DNA of 37,074 nucleotides. It comes from Pelomonas sp. KK5. Lineage in GTDB: Bacteria; Pseudomonadota; Gammaproteobacteria; Burkholderiales; Burkholderiaceae_C. The notes under the pieces are model-generated. The model was not told where the DNA came from. It ran no database searches and was given only the letters and a program-made list of their open reading frames with translations. A program made the translations under genes and the position numbers. The DNA lies in NCBI RefSeq assembly GCF_001984095.1, contig NZ_LYVQ01000034.1, positions 1 to 37,074 of the forward strand, given 5' to 3'. Below are positions 25,806-36,331 of the stretch, piece by piece (position 1 is the stretch's first letter; each line of letters begins with the position of its first letter).

Positions 25806-25844
25806 GTTTTGCCGTAGGTGCCGAGGGGCCGCCGAGGCCGGGGA

Positions 25845-25872
25845 TTGGCGGGTTGCACAACGTGGCTACAAT
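25845..25872 (+). promoter_or_regulatory. Sigma-70-like promoter of dksA
   Basis: TTGGCG (25845-25850) and TACAAT (25867-25872) are separated by 16 bases, with a -10 box matching five of six consensus positions. Transcription would start near 25879 and leave a leader of about 95 bases before the GTG at 25972. dksA can thus be expressed apart from the upstream GTPase gene. Confidence 0.6.
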
Positions 25873-25900
25873 CCGCCGCGCCCGAGAGGGCCTTCCGCCC

Positions 25901-25920
25901 CAGGTGGACCCAGGTGGACC
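25901..25920 (+). repeat. Tandem ten-base repeat in the dksA leader
   Basis: CAGGTGGACC occurs twice head to tail in the predicted 5' leader of dksA. It includes AGGTGG cores that resemble ribosome-binding sites but are too far from the start. It may be a chance duplication. Confidence 0.6.
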
Positions 25921-25971
25921 CGTAGCAATATCTAGAGCAGAGACCACAAACTGCCTAGCGAGGAGCGAAAC

Positions 25972-26655
25972 GTGAACAAGACACCGGCATCGAAGACCGC
26001 AGCCCCGACGGCCGCCCCGAAGGCACCGAAGGCGACCAAGGCGAAAGCCGAGGCGGTGGATTCGTCCGCCGCCGTCGCCACGCTCGACCCCCATCCGCCA
26101 ACCCAGGGCAGCAGCCGCTTCGCCGACCGCTTTGCGCCGCCGAAGCCGCCCACCCGCCAAACAGACAGCCCCGTGATCGAAAGCCCCCGCACCGCCTCCA
26201 AGGCCGACCCCAAGCTGGCCAATGCCTGGAAGACCAAGGCCGGCCATGAACTCAGCGACGCCGAAGTCCTGTCCATGCCGGACTCGGAGTACATGAACGC
26301 CAAGCAGATCGAGTTCTTCCGCCGCAAGCTCACCGAGCTGAAGGAAGGCGTCCTCTCCAACGCCGGCGAGACGACCGAGCACCTGCGCGAGGACACCTCC
26401 ATCGTCCCCGACCCGGCCGACCGCGCCACCATCGAGGAAGAGCACGCGCTGGAGCTGCGCACCCGCGACCGCGAGCGCAAGCTGCTGAAGAAGATCATGC
26501 AGTCGCTGGCCCGCCTGGACAGCGGCGACTACGGCTACTGCGACGAGACCGGCGAGCCGATCGGCCTGGGCCGCCTCATTGCCCGCCCGACCGCCAACCT
26601 GTCGCTGGAAGCGCAGCAGCGCCGCGAGCTCAAGCAGAAGATGTTCGGCGACTGA
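25972..26655 (+). CDS. dksA: DksA-type RNA polymerase regulator with degenerate zinc finger
   Basis: This 227-residue protein is longer than the E. coli one (151) because of a low-complexity Ala/Lys/Pro N-terminus of about 85 residues. The coiled coil carries the key tip motif DxxDxA (D147, D150, A152 in DPADRA), which reaches into the polymerase secondary channel and works with ppGpp to adjust rRNA and amino-acid promoters. The globular end should have four zinc cysteines; only C190 remains, with T193, S211 and A214 at the other positions. This one-Cys form should be zinc-independent and, from recollection, is usual in alpha- and beta-proteobacteria. The start is a GTG with a good site (AGGAG, six bases upstream). 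The partner upstream is a metallochaperone GTPase. Confidence 0.93.
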   Translation: MNKTPASKTAAPTAAPKAPKATKAKAEAVDSSAAVATLDPHPPTQGSSRFADRFAPPKPPTRQTDSPVIESPRTASKADPKLANAWKTKAGHELSDAEVLSMPDSEYMNAKQIEFFRRKLTELKEGVLSNAGETTEHLREDTSIVPDPADRATIEEEHALELRTRDRERKLLKKIMQSLARLDSGDYGYCDETGEPIGLGRLIARPTANLSLEAQQRRELKQKMFGD

Positions 26656-26727
26656 GCGGGCAAGCAGCAAGCGAGCCGCCGCGCCCCTCCCTCTTCACAC
26701 GACGCACCTAACGAGCAAAGCCAGCGC

Positions 26728-28728
26728 ATGAGCGATCCGAAGGACGGCGAGAGTTTCTTCCGCAAGGTCGCCCGCTTCGTCGCCAACCCGACGACCGACT
26801 GGTCCGAGATCAACTCCCGCCAGGATGATCCCGAGAGCGACCTGAAGAAGGCCGAGGTGCGCGCCATGGTGGAGCGCAAGCGGCGCAACGACTTCGTGCG
26901 CAAGCGCGAGCTCGACATGCTGCGCCGCATCCGCCGCGAAGGCCTCACGCCCGAGCAGCTGGCAGCGCTGGGCTCCTCGCCGTCGCGGCTGGAGGAAGTG
27001 GAGCGCAGCGACAGCGGGCTAAATTCCAAGATCGATCCGCGCGTTAAGGACAAGATCGACGCGATCGAGCAGCAGATGGTGGGCGAGAAGTTCTCCTCCA
27101 CCCACGCGCAGAACCAGCACAGCTCTGGCTTCTTCGAGACGACGACGCGGCCGGTGCACTTCGCCGGCCCGACGCCCGAGGCCATCGACGCCTCGATGCA
27201 GAAGACCGAGCCGATGCCGCTGACGACCTCCACGCCGTCGGATCCCCAGCCGTATACGCCGCCCTATTCGGCACCTCAGTCGCCCCCGTTCGCCCCGCCG
27301 GTCCAGTCGCCGGAACCCTCGACCTTCGCCAATTTCTCCAGGACGCCGACCAGCAGCCCGCTGCCCTCCTTCGCGCCCTCCGGCGGCCGCAACGGCGGCA
27401 GCGGTCATCCGCGGGTCAGCGAGTACGTGTCGCGCGAGGAGCGCGAGCGCCTGGAAGCCAGCCCGCCGCCGGCCCACGTGACGATGGGCACCGGCATGTC
27501 CCCGCTGTCCGACGCCAAGGCCGCCAGCGTGCTGCCCGCCTCGCTGACCGAGGACCTGCCGCCGCTGGACATGACGCCCGACGACCTGTCGCTGAGCTTC
27601 AGCGCCGTGGAGAAGCACGTCGCCTCCGACCTCAGCGAGATGGTCCACGACCCGGAGCTGGACGAGGCCGTCATCGCCTTCGCCAACGCCGACTACGAGA
27701 CCAGCGAGCGGATCCTGGTCGAGCTGGTGCGCAAGGGCGGCGCGCGCAACTTCCACGGCGAGACCTGGCTGGTCCTGTTCGACCACTACCGCGCCACCGG
27801 CGTGCAGGCCAAGTTCGAGGCGCTGGCGCTGGAATATGCCCAGCAGTTCGGCCTGTCTGCACCGCAGTGGTTCTCGATGCCCAAGCTGGTGGCCGATGCG
27901 GTCAAGAGCGTGCGCAAGCCAATGGGCTCGGCCGGCGGCGTCGCCTGGACCGCGCCCGAGTTCCTGCAGGTCGAGTCGGTCAAGCAGCTGCAGACCCGCT
28001 GCGAGAACATGCCCATGCCCTGGGTGCTGGACTGGGCACCGCTGCGCCAGCTGGACATCGAGGCCTGCGAGGCGCTGCGCCAGCTGTTCCGCATCTGGGC
28101 CGAGCAGCAGATCGACATGCGCTGGCTGGCCGGCGACCGCTTCCTGCAACTGCTCAAGGACCTGGCGCCGGTCGCCGTGCGCGACGTGGACCCGGCGCTG
28201 TGGATGCTGCGCCTGGAGGCGCTGCGCCTGGTCAACCGGCCCGACCAGTTCGACGAAACCGCGATCGACTACTGCGTGACCTACGAGGTCTCGCCCCCGT
28301 CCTGGGAGCGGGCCAAGTGCCGCGTGCGCGTCAGCGGCCAGGGCCTGTCGACCAGCAGCTCGCCCTCCCCCAGCACCGTGCCGGCCACCGAATCGCCGTC
28401 CACCAGCTTCATGGAATCGCAGATCAGCGAGGCCACCCAGCTGCCCACCACCGTCGAGCTGGAACTCAGCGGCCAGCTGAGCGGCGACATCTCCGAGACC
28501 CTGCGCCTGATGACCGGCGAGATCGGCGCCGCGCCGATCGTCACCGTGGTCTGCACCAAGCTGATCCGGCTGGACTTCATGGCCGCCGGCGACCTGCTGA
28601 ACTGGGTGCTGGCGCGCCGCGGGGAGAACCGCACCGTCGTGTTCAGCGAGGCGCACCGCCTCGTGGCGCTCTTCTTCGGCGCGATGGGCATCAACGAGCA
28701 GGCCCGCGTCAAGATCCGCCAGGTCTGA
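26728..28728 (+). CDS. STAS-domain protein with long disordered region
   Basis: In this 666-residue cytoplasmic protein, residues 1-120 are charged and helical ([29 protein letters not shown]). Residues 150-290 are Pro/Ser/Thr-rich and look disordered. Residues 300-390 hold a helical, TPR-like block ([19 protein letters not shown]...). The central region (about 395-530) seems to be a STAS-like fold ([22 protein letters not shown]), and a second lies at the C-terminus (about 573-660; [33 protein letters not shown]). Such proteins are seen before hslVU in Burkholderiales, but I know of no studied role. The key STAS serine is not clear; IRLDFMAAG sits at the expected place. It is 52 bases before hslV. 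Signalling or scaffolding is inferred. Confidence 0.75.
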   Translation: MSDPKDGESFFRKVARFVANPTTDWSEINSRQDDPESDLKKAEVRAMVERKRRNDFVRKRELDMLRRIRREGLTPEQLAALGSSPSRLEEVERSDSGLNSKIDPRVKDKIDAIEQQMVGEKFSSTHAQNQHSSGFFETTTRPVHFAGPTPEAIDASMQKTEPMPLTTSTPSDPQPYTPPYSAPQSPPFAPPVQSPEPSTFANFSRTPTSSPLPSFAPSGGRNGGSGHPRVSEYVSREERERLEASPPPAHVTMGTGMSPLSDAKAASVLPASLTEDLPPLDMTPDDLSLSFSAVEKHVASDLSEMVHDPELDEAVIAFANADYETSERILVELVRKGGARNFHGETWLVLFDHYRATGVQAKFEALALEYAQQFGLSAPQWFSMPKLVADAVKSVRKPMGSAGGVAWTAPEFLQVESVKQLQTRCENMPMPWVLDWAPLRQLDIEACEALRQLFRIWAEQQIDMRWLAGDRFLQLLKDLAPVAVRDVDPALWMLRLEALRLVNRPDQFDETAIDYCVTYEVSPPSWERAKCRVRVSGQGLSTSSSPSPSTVPATESPSTSFMESQISEATQLPTTVELELSGQLSGDISETLRLMTGEIGAAPIVTVVCTKLIRLDFMAAGDLLNWVLARRGENRTVVFSEAHRLVALFFGAMGINEQARVKIRQV

Positions 28729-28766
28729 AACGACGATCCCGTCGTTGAAATGCGGGGCTCCGCCCC
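28729..28766 (+). other. Two small hairpins before hslV
   Basis: AACGACG-ATCC-CGTCGTT (28729-28746) and GGGGC-TCC-GCCCC (28754-28766) follow the STAS-gene stop and end shortly before the hslV ribosome-binding site. They may weaken read-through or affect mRNA processing between the STAS gene and hslVU; neither has a T-run. Confidence 0.5.
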
Positions 28767-28780
28767 AATCCAGGAAGTCT

Positions 28781-29328
28781 ATGGACTCGAACCAATCCCC
28801 CGTCTACCACGGCACGACGATCGTCAGCGTGCGCCGTGGCAATCAGGTCGCCATCGGCGGCGATGGCCAGGTCACCCTGGGCACCATCGTCGTCAAGGCC
28901 AGCGCGCGCAAGGTGCGCAAGCTCTACCACGACAAGGTGCTGGCCGGCTTTGCCGGCGCCACCGCCGATGCCTTCACGCTGTTCGAGCGCTTCGAGGCCA
29001 AGCTGGAGAAGCACCAGGGCCACCTGGTGCGCGCCGCCGTCGAGCTGACCCGCGACTGGCGCACCGACCGCGTGCTGCGCCGCCTGGAAGCGATGCTGGC
29101 CGTGGCCGACCGGACCGCCTCGCTGATCATCACCGGCAACGGCGACGTGCTGGAGCCCGAGCAGGGCATCGTGGCGATCGGCTCCGGCGGGGCCTATGCC
29201 CAGGCCGCCGCCAAGGCGCTGCTGACCCACAGCGAGCTGTCCGCGCAGGACATCGTCAAGCAGTCGCTGGTGATCGCCGGCGAGATCTGCATCTACACCA
29301 ACCTGAACCACACGATCGAGGTGCTGGA

Positions 29329-29332
<4 letters not shown>
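28781..29332 (+). CDS. hslV: HslV peptidase of the HslUV protease
   Basis: This 183-residue proteasome-like peptidase subunit is made with a short propeptide; cleavage before T12 ([11 protein letters not shown]) should expose the catalytic N-terminal threonine. Other family marks are [10 protein letters not shown] near 38 in [13 protein letters not shown], and the [14 protein letters not shown] block. It forms two six-membered rings that degrade misfolded or tagged proteins in the cytoplasm with HslU. The ATG at 28781 follows AGGAAG; the frame extends further upstream without a better start. It overlaps hslU by four bases (ATGA). Confidence 0.97.
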
Positions 29333-30630
<1,298 letters not shown>

Positions 30631-30631
30631 T

Positions 30632-31408
30632 TCAGAGCGCCAGCCGGTGCGACTGCAGCGCCAGCAAGCCGTCGAACAGCAGCGGCTCGATCAGCTCGTG
30701 CTCGACCCCGTCCAGCGCCGGTGACACCTTCCAGCCCGCGCCGCCGGTCATCAGCGTCAGCGGCTCGTGGCCGGCGCGCTGCTTCAGGTGGCGGTGCATG
30801 CGCTCGATGGCGCCGGTGATCGCGTAGTTGCCGCCGCTGGTCAGCGCGTCCGAGGTGTTGGTCGGGAACTCGCGCACCTCGCCGGTGGGCACGCGCAGGC
30901 CGGCCGTGCCGCCTTCCAGTGCGCGCAGCATGATGCCGTGGCCGGGCAGGATCAGCCCGCCGAGGAAGTGGCCGTCCGCATCGATGGCGTCCACCGTCAC
31001 CGCGGTGCCGATCATCACCACCAGGCAGGCCCGCGGTTCTTCGCCGCCGCGCTGCAGCACGTGCCAGCGCGCGCCGATGTGGGCGATGAAACGATCCGCA
31101 CCGAGGCGCGAAGGGTGGTCGTAGCCGTTGGTCACGCCGCCGCCTGAAGCCGCCGAGACGACCCAGCGCGGCGGGATGTCCCACAGCTCCAGCTGCTCCT
31201 CGACGCGGCGGCGCACCGCATCGCCGGCGACGTTGCAGCCGAGCACGCTGTGCGGCGGCGCCAGGCCCTTCCAGTCGCCTTCAGCCAGTTGATCGATGTT
31301 CTCCAGGAACACCGCACCGTGGGCCAGCACCGCTGCACCAGGCTGAGGCGAGGCGTACTGGGCCCACTTGAGGCGGGTATTGCCGATGTCGATGGCCAGG
31401 AAGCTCAT
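30632..31408 (-). CDS. coaX: Type III pantothenate kinase
   Basis: This 258-residue enzyme phosphorylates pantothenate, the first step of coenzyme A synthesis. It has the ASKHA phosphate motif [10 protein letters not shown] (7-16), the pantothenate motif with [12 protein letters not shown], and IGTAVTVDA followed by [15 protein letters not shown]. Length and order match CoaX. In many relatives a biotin ligase gene (birA) comes just before; here the upstream side is the chemoreceptor pair instead. The frame begins at ATG 31408 after the A/T-rich stretch GTTGTCAAAAAACTCC. It is convergent with hslU. Confidence 0.96.
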   Translation of the reverse strand: MSFLAIDIGNTRLKWAQYASPQPGAAVLAHGAVFLENIDQLAEGDWKGLAPPHSVLGCNVAGDAVRRRVEEQLELWDIPPRWVVSAASGGGVTNGYDHPSRLGADRFIAHIGARWHVLQRGGEEPRACLVVMIGTAVTVDAIDADGHFLGGLILPGHGIMLRALEGGTAGLRVPTGEVREFPTNTSDALTSGGNYAITGAIERMHRHLKQRAGHEPLTLMTGGAGWKVSPALDGVEHELIEPLLFDGLLALQSHRLAL

Positions 31409-31474
31409 GGAAATGCAATGGAGTTTTTTGACAACTTTGCCAGCCTAACAGCATCCGTCAGCGTCATCGGCGCT

Positions 31475-31501
31475 TCAATTTGGGGCAGACCCGGCCGATA
31501 C
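31475..31501 (+). promoter_or_regulatory. FliA (sigma-28)-like promoter of the chemoreceptor genes
   Basis: TCAATTTG (31475-31482) and GCCGATAC (31494-31501) are separated by 11 bases. The second element matches seven of eight positions of the sigma-28 -10 consensus GCCGATAA; the first matches five of eight of TAAAGTTT. It lies about 97 bases upstream of the first chemoreceptor, a class of gene normally in the sigma-28 flagellar regulon. Confidence 0.65.
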
Positions 31502-31597
31502 TGAAGATGGAGAAGATGGAGTACGAGGTCCCGCCCGGCAGCGACCGACGGCGGGTGGACACGGGCCGGCGCACGACCCGCACAAGCGACGACAACC

Positions 31598-33358
31598 ATG
31601 AAAACACTCACCATCGCCGCCAAGCTCTGGCTCCCCGTGCTCGCACTCGCCGTCATCGTGGTCCTGATGACCGCGGGCTCCGCGATACGCACCCGCGGCC
31701 TGCTCGAGAAGGCGCAGGCCCAGCAGGAGGAACAGCAGAGCAAGTTCGAGCTGGCCCTGCGCTGGCGCGGCCTCACCGAGACCAATGCGGCTCGCGCGGC
31801 CGCCGGCATCCTCAGCACCGATGCCGCCGTGGCGCAGACCTTCAAGCCGGAGATCGAGGCCACCACGGCGCGCATCTCCGAGATCCAGAAACAGATCGAG
31901 GCGATGGCCGACAGCGAGGCCGAGAAGGCCGCGATGGCCAAGATCGCCAGCACCCGGGCCGCCTACATCGCCGTGCGCGGCGAGGTCACCAAGCTCAAGG
32001 CCGGCGGCGATGCCGCCGCCGCCTCGGCCGCGCTGAAGGAGCGCATGCTGCCGGCCATAACGACTTATCTCGACGCACAGCAGGACTTCGTCAACCTGCA
32101 GAAGACCCGCTCCGACACGCTGCGCGTGGAGGCCGGTGCCGAGCGCATGCGCACGGTCTGGATGTCCGGCGGGCTGATGGTCGTGATCGTCGGCTGCATG
32201 GCCTTCGGCACGCTGCTGCTGGTGCGTGCGATCAGCACCCCGCTGGCCGACCTGGCGACCCAGGCCCAGCGTATCGGCGACGGCGACCTGAGCGCCCCCA
32301 TCGACACCACCCGCAGCGACGAGATCGGCGGCGTGCAGCGGGCCCTCGCCTCGATGCAGGATGCGCTGAACCGCGTGGTCGGTGAAGTGCGCCACAGTGC
32401 CGACAGCATCCAGACCGCCAGCTCCGAGATCGCCAGCGGCAACCAGGATCTCTCGCAGCGCACCGAGCAGACCGCCTCCAACCTGCAGACCACGGCCAGC
32501 TCGATGACCCAGCTGACCGGCACCGTGCGCCACAGCGCCGACAACGCCGCCACCGCCAACCAGCTGGCCAGCACCGCTGCCGAGGTGGCGCAGCGCGGCG
32601 GCGAGGTGGTGGGCCAGGTGGTCTCCACCATGGACGAGATCAACGCGAGCTCGAAGAAGATCGCCGACATCATCGGCGTCATCGACGGCATCGCCTTCCA
32701 GACCAACATCCTCGCCCTGAACGCCGCGGTGGAGGCCGCCCGCGCCGGCGAGCAGGGCCGCGGCTTCGCGGTGGTGGCCGGCGAGGTGCGCTCGCTGGCC
32801 CAGCGCTCGGCCGAGGCGGCGCGCGAGATCAAGGCACTGATCGGCACCAGCGTGGACAAGGTCGAGACCGGCGCCCGCCTGGTGCAGGACGCCGGCAGCA
32901 CGATGGGCGAGATCGTGGCCAGCGTGGGCCGGGTCAGCGACATCATCGGCGAGATCCGCGCCAGCGCGGTCGAGCAGAGCGAGGGCATCGGCAGCGTGAA
33001 CGGCGCCGTCGGCCAGCTGGACCAGATGACGCAGCAGAACGCCGCGCTGGTCGAGCAGAGCGCCGCCGCGGCCGAATCGCTGCGCGAGCAGGCGCGCAAG
33101 CTGGCCGGGCTGGTCAGCGGCTTCAAGCTGCGCGGCGCGATGGCCGTGGCGCCGGCGCGGGCCCCTGCTCCGGCGCCGAAACCGGCCATCGCCGCGGCCG
33201 CGCCAAGACCCGTCGCCGCCAAGCCGATCGCAAGGACGCCCGCCAAGCCCGCCGTCCGCGCCAAGCCCGCCCCTGGCCCGCTTCCTGCAGCCCGTCCCGG
33301 CGCGCCAACCGTGGTGGCGGCCAGTCCGGCCGCCGATGGCGACTGGGAGACGTTCTGA
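31598..33358 (+). CDS. Methyl-accepting chemotaxis protein with CheR-binding pentapeptide
   Basis: This 586-residue inner-membrane chemoreceptor has TM1 at about 9-30, a periplasmic four-helix-type sensor (30-187), TM2 at 189-209, HAMP at about 210-262, methylation helices, and the conserved hairpin tip [21 protein letters not shown] (364-384). After the signalling domain comes a flexible Ala/Pro/Lys linker (about 515-580) ending in DWETF (582-586). This fits the xWxxF pentapeptide that tethers the methyl transferase CheR and the esterase CheB. It is thus a full-length receptor able to adapt on its own. No ligand can be named. The TGA shares a base with the ATG of the next receptor. Confidence 0.95.
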   Translation: MKTLTIAAKLWLPVLALAVIVVLMTAGSAIRTRGLLEKAQAQQEEQQSKFELALRWRGLTETNAARAAAGILSTDAAVAQTFKPEIEATTARISEIQKQIEAMADSEAEKAAMAKIASTRAAYIAVRGEVTKLKAGGDAAAASAALKERMLPAITTYLDAQQDFVNLQKTRSDTLRVEAGAERMRTVWMSGGLMVVIVGCMAFGTLLLVRAISTPLADLATQAQRIGDGDLSAPIDTTRSDEIGGVQRALASMQDALNRVVGEVRHSADSIQTASSEIASGNQDLSQRTEQTASNLQTTASSMTQLTGTVRHSADNAATANQLASTAAEVAQRGGEVVGQVVSTMDEINASSKKIADIIGVIDGIAFQTNILALNAAVEAARAGEQGRGFAVVAGEVRSLAQRSAEAAREIKALIGTSVDKVETGARLVQDAGSTMGEIVASVGRVSDIIGEIRASAVEQSEGIGSVNGAVGQLDQMTQQNAALVEQSAAAAESLREQARKLAGLVSGFKLRGAMAVAPARAPAPAPKPAIAAAAPRPVAAKPIARTPAKPAVRAKPAPGPLPAARPGAPTVVAASPAADGDWETF

Positions 33359-34911
33359 TGTCGCTGCGCCAATTGCGGATCCGGGCCCGGTTGCTGCTGG
33401 GCTTCGGCCTGATCCTGCTGATGACGGCCGTCCTCGTCGGCATCGGCGCCTTCGGCCTCAACGTGGCGCAGAACGCGCTGTTCGGCATCACCCACCAGCT
33501 GATCCCGACCAGCAACATCACCGTCGGCGCCCGCACCAAGCTGATCGAGAGCCAGGCTGCCACCGCCACCATGGTCGCGTCCATCTTCAACGACGAGGAG
33601 ATGAAGAAGGCCAAGGCACGCTGGGACGCGGCGCAGAAGGACCTGGACAAGTCGATGGCGGACTTCGCCGCCATCGTCAAGGCACCCGAGCAGAAGAAGA
33701 ACCTGGACGAGTTCCGCACCCGCATCGAGGCCTACCGCAAGGCGGTGGAGCCGGCCGCGGCCACCCTGCTCTCCAACGGCTTCGCCGAGGGCAAGGACGC
33801 ACTGGAGGCGATGCGCAAGGGCGATGCCGCCTACGACCCCGCCCGCGCGATGCTGGAAGGCCTGGAGGCCACGCTGGCCAAGAACAGCCAGACCGTGTTC
33901 GAGAAGGTGGACTCGGTGATCAGGACCATCTTCGGCGGCCTGATCATCGCCTTCGTCGTCTGCTGCGTGCTGGGGCTGGTGCTGGCCTGGCGCGTCTCGC
34001 GCTCGATCGTCGAGCCGATGGACGAAGCCAGCCGCTTCGCCGAACGCATCGCCGCCGGCGACCTGCGTGCCGCCCCGGCTGCGCAGGGCGCCGACGAGGC
34101 CGCCGCGATGATGCGCGCGCTGGCCTCGATGCAGGGGGCGCTGGCCGAGATCGTCGGCCAGGTGCGCGAATCGTCGGAGAGCATCCAGGTGGCCAGCAGC
34201 GAGGTGGCCAGCGGCAACCTCGACCTGTCCAGCCGCACCGAGCAGACCGCCAGCAACCTGCAGCAGACGGCCAGCTCGATGTCCGAGTTGACCGGCGTGG
34301 TCGGCCAGAGCGCCGAATCGGCCAACACCGCCAAGCAGCTGGCCGGCACCGCCGCCGAGACCGCCGGCCGCGGCGGCGAGGTGGTGTCGCGGGTGGTCAG
34401 CACGATGGGCGACATCAACAGCGCCAGCAAGAAGATCGCCGACATCATCGGCACCATCGACGGCATCGCCTTCCAGACCAACATCCTGGCGCTGAACGCC
34501 GCTGTCGAGGCGGCACGCGCCGGCGAGCAGGGCCGCGGCTTCGCGGTGGTGGCGAGCGAGGTGCGCTCGCTGGCCCAGCGCAGCGCCGAGGCGGCGCGCG
34601 AGATCAAGGCGCTGATCGGCGCCAGCGTGGACAAGGTCGAGGCCGGCACCGTGCTGGTCAGCGACGCCGGCAGCACGATGAGCGAGATCGTCAGCTCGGT
34701 GCAGCGGGTGGCCGACATCATCGGCGAGATCAGCGCCGCGGCCAGCGAGCAGAGCAGCGGCATCGGCCGCGTGAACGGCGCCGTCGGCGAGCTGGATCAG
34801 ATGACGCAGCAGAACGCCGCGCTGGTCGAGCAGAGCGCCGCAGCGGCGCAGTCGCTGAAGGAACAGGCGCAGCGGCTCAGCGGCCTGATGAGCCGCTTCA
34901 CGCTGACCTGA
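33358..34911 (+). CDS. Methyl-accepting chemotaxis protein without pentapeptide
   Basis: This 517-residue receptor begins at the ATG overlapping the previous stop (TGATG), so the two are made together. It has TM1 at about 12-33, a four-helix-bundle sensor (4HB_MCP type; 35-190), TM2 at 191-211, HAMP, and the same signalling hairpin ([21 protein letters not shown]). It ends at [12 protein letters not shown] with no linker and no pentapeptide. It would depend on a neighbour such as the first receptor for CheR and CheB. Signalling-domain DNA is very similar to that of the first gene, including silent positions, pointing to duplication or gene conversion; the sensor regions differ. Ligand unknown. 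Confidence 0.95.
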   Translation: MSLRQLRIRARLLLGFGLILLMTAVLVGIGAFGLNVAQNALFGITHQLIPTSNITVGARTKLIESQAATATMVASIFNDEEMKKAKARWDAAQKDLDKSMADFAAIVKAPEQKKNLDEFRTRIEAYRKAVEPAAATLLSNGFAEGKDALEAMRKGDAAYDPARAMLEGLEATLAKNSQTVFEKVDSVIRTIFGGLIIAFVVCCVLGLVLAWRVSRSIVEPMDEASRFAERIAAGDLRAAPAAQGADEAAAMMRALASMQGALAEIVGQVRESSESIQVASSEVASGNLDLSSRTEQTASNLQQTASSMSELTGVVGQSAESANTAKQLAGTAAETAGRGGEVVSRVVSTMGDINSASKKIADIIGTIDGIAFQTNILALNAAVEAARAGEQGRGFAVVASEVRSLAQRSAEAAREIKALIGASVDKVEAGTVLVSDAGSTMSEIVSSVQRVADIIGEISAAASEQSSGIGRVNGAVGELDQMTQQNAALVEQSAAAAQSLKEQAQRLSGLMSRFTLT

Positions 34912-34933
34912 ACATCGTCAAGTCGCCGGACGG

Positions 34934-35401
34934 TTACTTGTAGCAGTGGAAGACGTTGGCCTTGGACAGGGCGACGTCGTACTGCGAATCGCTGCCGCTG
35001 ACGTACTCCATCAGGATCTTGATCGAGGCCTTCTCCAGCGCCTCCTTCAGCAGCTTCTTGCCCGCGTCGTCGAGGTTCTTGACCGACACGTCGGTGGCCA
35101 TGCCGCCGATGTGCGGAAAGCCCGGCGACTTGCCGGCCTGCTTCATGATCTCGGTCTTCCACCAGGCGAGCTGGTCCTTGTCGAGGTCCTTGCGCTTGGA
35201 AGGCAGCTTGTCCTTCAGGTCCTTGAACTTGGCCAGGAAGTTCTTGACGATGTTCGGGTAGTTCTTGGGCCGCTCGAGGATGAAGTCGAGCTGGTCCTCC
35301 CAGGTGCGTTCTTCACCGCTGATGTAGGCCTTGCCCTTGAGCTTCTCGTTGGCCGCGTCGAAGTCGGTCAGCACCTTCTGCACATCGTTCTTGATCGCCA
35401 T
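34934..35401 (-). CDS. Small protein with M15-peptidase-like motif
   Basis: This 155-residue Lys-rich protein has no signal peptide or membrane span. Near the end, FPHIGGMATDVSV gives H97, G100, A102 and D104, matching the HxxGxAxD zinc motif of M15 peptidoglycan peptidases (VanX/VanY, phage endolysins). A last histidine, H152 (NVFHCYK), lies 48 residues after D104, about the spacing of the third zinc ligand. The catalytic Glu expected three residues before that histidine is Asn149, so it may be inactive or have another mechanism. The ribosome-binding site is very strong (GGAGGAG). It is the last gene of a unit with the two genes upstream. An exported effector-like role is possible but is only inference. 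Confidence 0.7.
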   Translation of the reverse strand: MAIKNDVQKVLTDFDAANEKLKGKAYISGEERTWEDQLDFILERPKNYPNIVKNFLAKFKDLKDKLPSKRKDLDKDQLAWWKTEIMKQAGKSPGFPHIGGMATDVSVKNLDDAGKKLLKEALEKASIKILMEYVSGSDSQYDVALSKANVFHCYK

Positions 35402-35434
35402 CGTTTCTCCTCCCCCCTTTTCCTCGAGTTCCCG

Positions 35435-36331
35435 TCAACCCAGTGCGCCCTGCGCCCGCGCAAAGCGCCAGCTGCGCAGGACCTTGCCGTCGTCATCGAG
35501 CAGGTCGACGATGAACACCTCGGTCAGATGCATCGCCACGGAGGTCTTCCCCCAGTGCGAGACGCGCAGCCGCGGCCGGCCGGTGGCATCGTTCATCACC
35601 GCCAGCTGCTGCGCATCGGCCAGCGTGGGGATCGCGCCGGTGGGGCTCAGCTCGGCGTCGTAGTCCTTGCCGAAGGCCTTGCGGAACTCCGCCTGCCAAC
35701 CCTCGCGGTAGGCCCGCACGCCCGCCTGCTCGGCCAGGCTCAGCGGCCGCGGCTGGCCGGCCACCGAGGTGTCGGCCTGCAGCGGCGGCAGGCCCGCGAC
35801 GGCCAGCACCGGCATCGAGGCCGTCACCGGCACCGAGGCCTCGTAGCCCAGCAGGCCCTGGTCGGGCTCGCAGTGGTCGGGCATGCCGGCGGCGAAGTAG
35901 TCCTCGAAGTCCTTGTTGGCGACGTAGTGGGCCCCGGAGGCCGCGGGTGGCACCGCCGCCGCGGCGGCGGCGCAGGCGGCCGGCAGAAGAGGCGCGTCGA
36001 TCCCGCCATAGCCCGGCGGATACAGCGGGGGCAGCGTGCGCGGCTGGCCGGCCTCCAGCGCCGCGGGCAGCGCCATCCGCCCGGGCGTGTGCAGCGGCAG
36101 CAGCGCCAGCTGTTCCGGCCAGGGGCCGGACTTGCGCTCCTCGGCCGGCTGCAGCACCACCAGCCGCGCCGGGTAGACCTGGCCAATCCACGCCTCCGGC
36201 TCCAGCGCCCGCGGGGCGGCGCCCACACCTTCCTGCAGCGCCATCGGCCGCAGCAGGAAGAGCCAATACAGCAGGCCCGCGGCCAGCACCAGCGCGGCGC
36301 CCGCGGTCCAGTTGCGTTGAGCGCTCATCAT
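35435..36331 (-). CDS. Unrecognised membrane-anchored protein
   Basis: This 298-residue protein has one N-terminal membrane anchor at about 8-27 (WTAGAALVLAAGLLYWLFLL), followed by a periplasmic part. This is rich in Pro/Ala at about 100-145 (an AAAAAVPPAASG linker) and has a more ordered C-terminal domain (about 210-298; QAGVRAYREGWQAEFRKAFG...GKTSVAMHLTEVFIVDLLDDDGKVLRSWR). The start is one of two adjacent ATGs (36331, 36328) overlapping the stop of the upstream gene (TGATGATG). It is followed 33 bases later by the M15-like gene. I do not recognise a family. Its place between a large upstream gene and a small toxin-like gene suggests a partner or immunity role, without direct proof. Confidence 0.65.
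   Translation of the reverse strand: MMSAQRNWTAGAALVLAAGLLYWLFLLRPMALQEGVGAAPRALEPEAWIGQVYPARLVVLQPAEERKSGPWPEQLALLPLHTPGRMALPAALEAGQPRTLPPLYPPGYGGIDAPLLPAACAAAAAAVPPAASGAHYVANKDFEDYFAAGMPDHCEPDQGLLGYEASVPVTASMPVLAVAGLPPLQADTSVAGQPRPLSLAEQAGVRAYREGWQAEFRKAFGKDYDAELSPTGAIPTLADAQQLAVMNDATGRPRLRVSHWGKTSVAMHLTEVFIVDLLDDDGKVLRSWRFARAQGALG

Noticed and set aside
27019-28656. 545-residue open frame opposite the STAS gene
   Set aside because: His/Gln/Arg/Gly-rich shadow composition; no ribosome-binding site or family motif.
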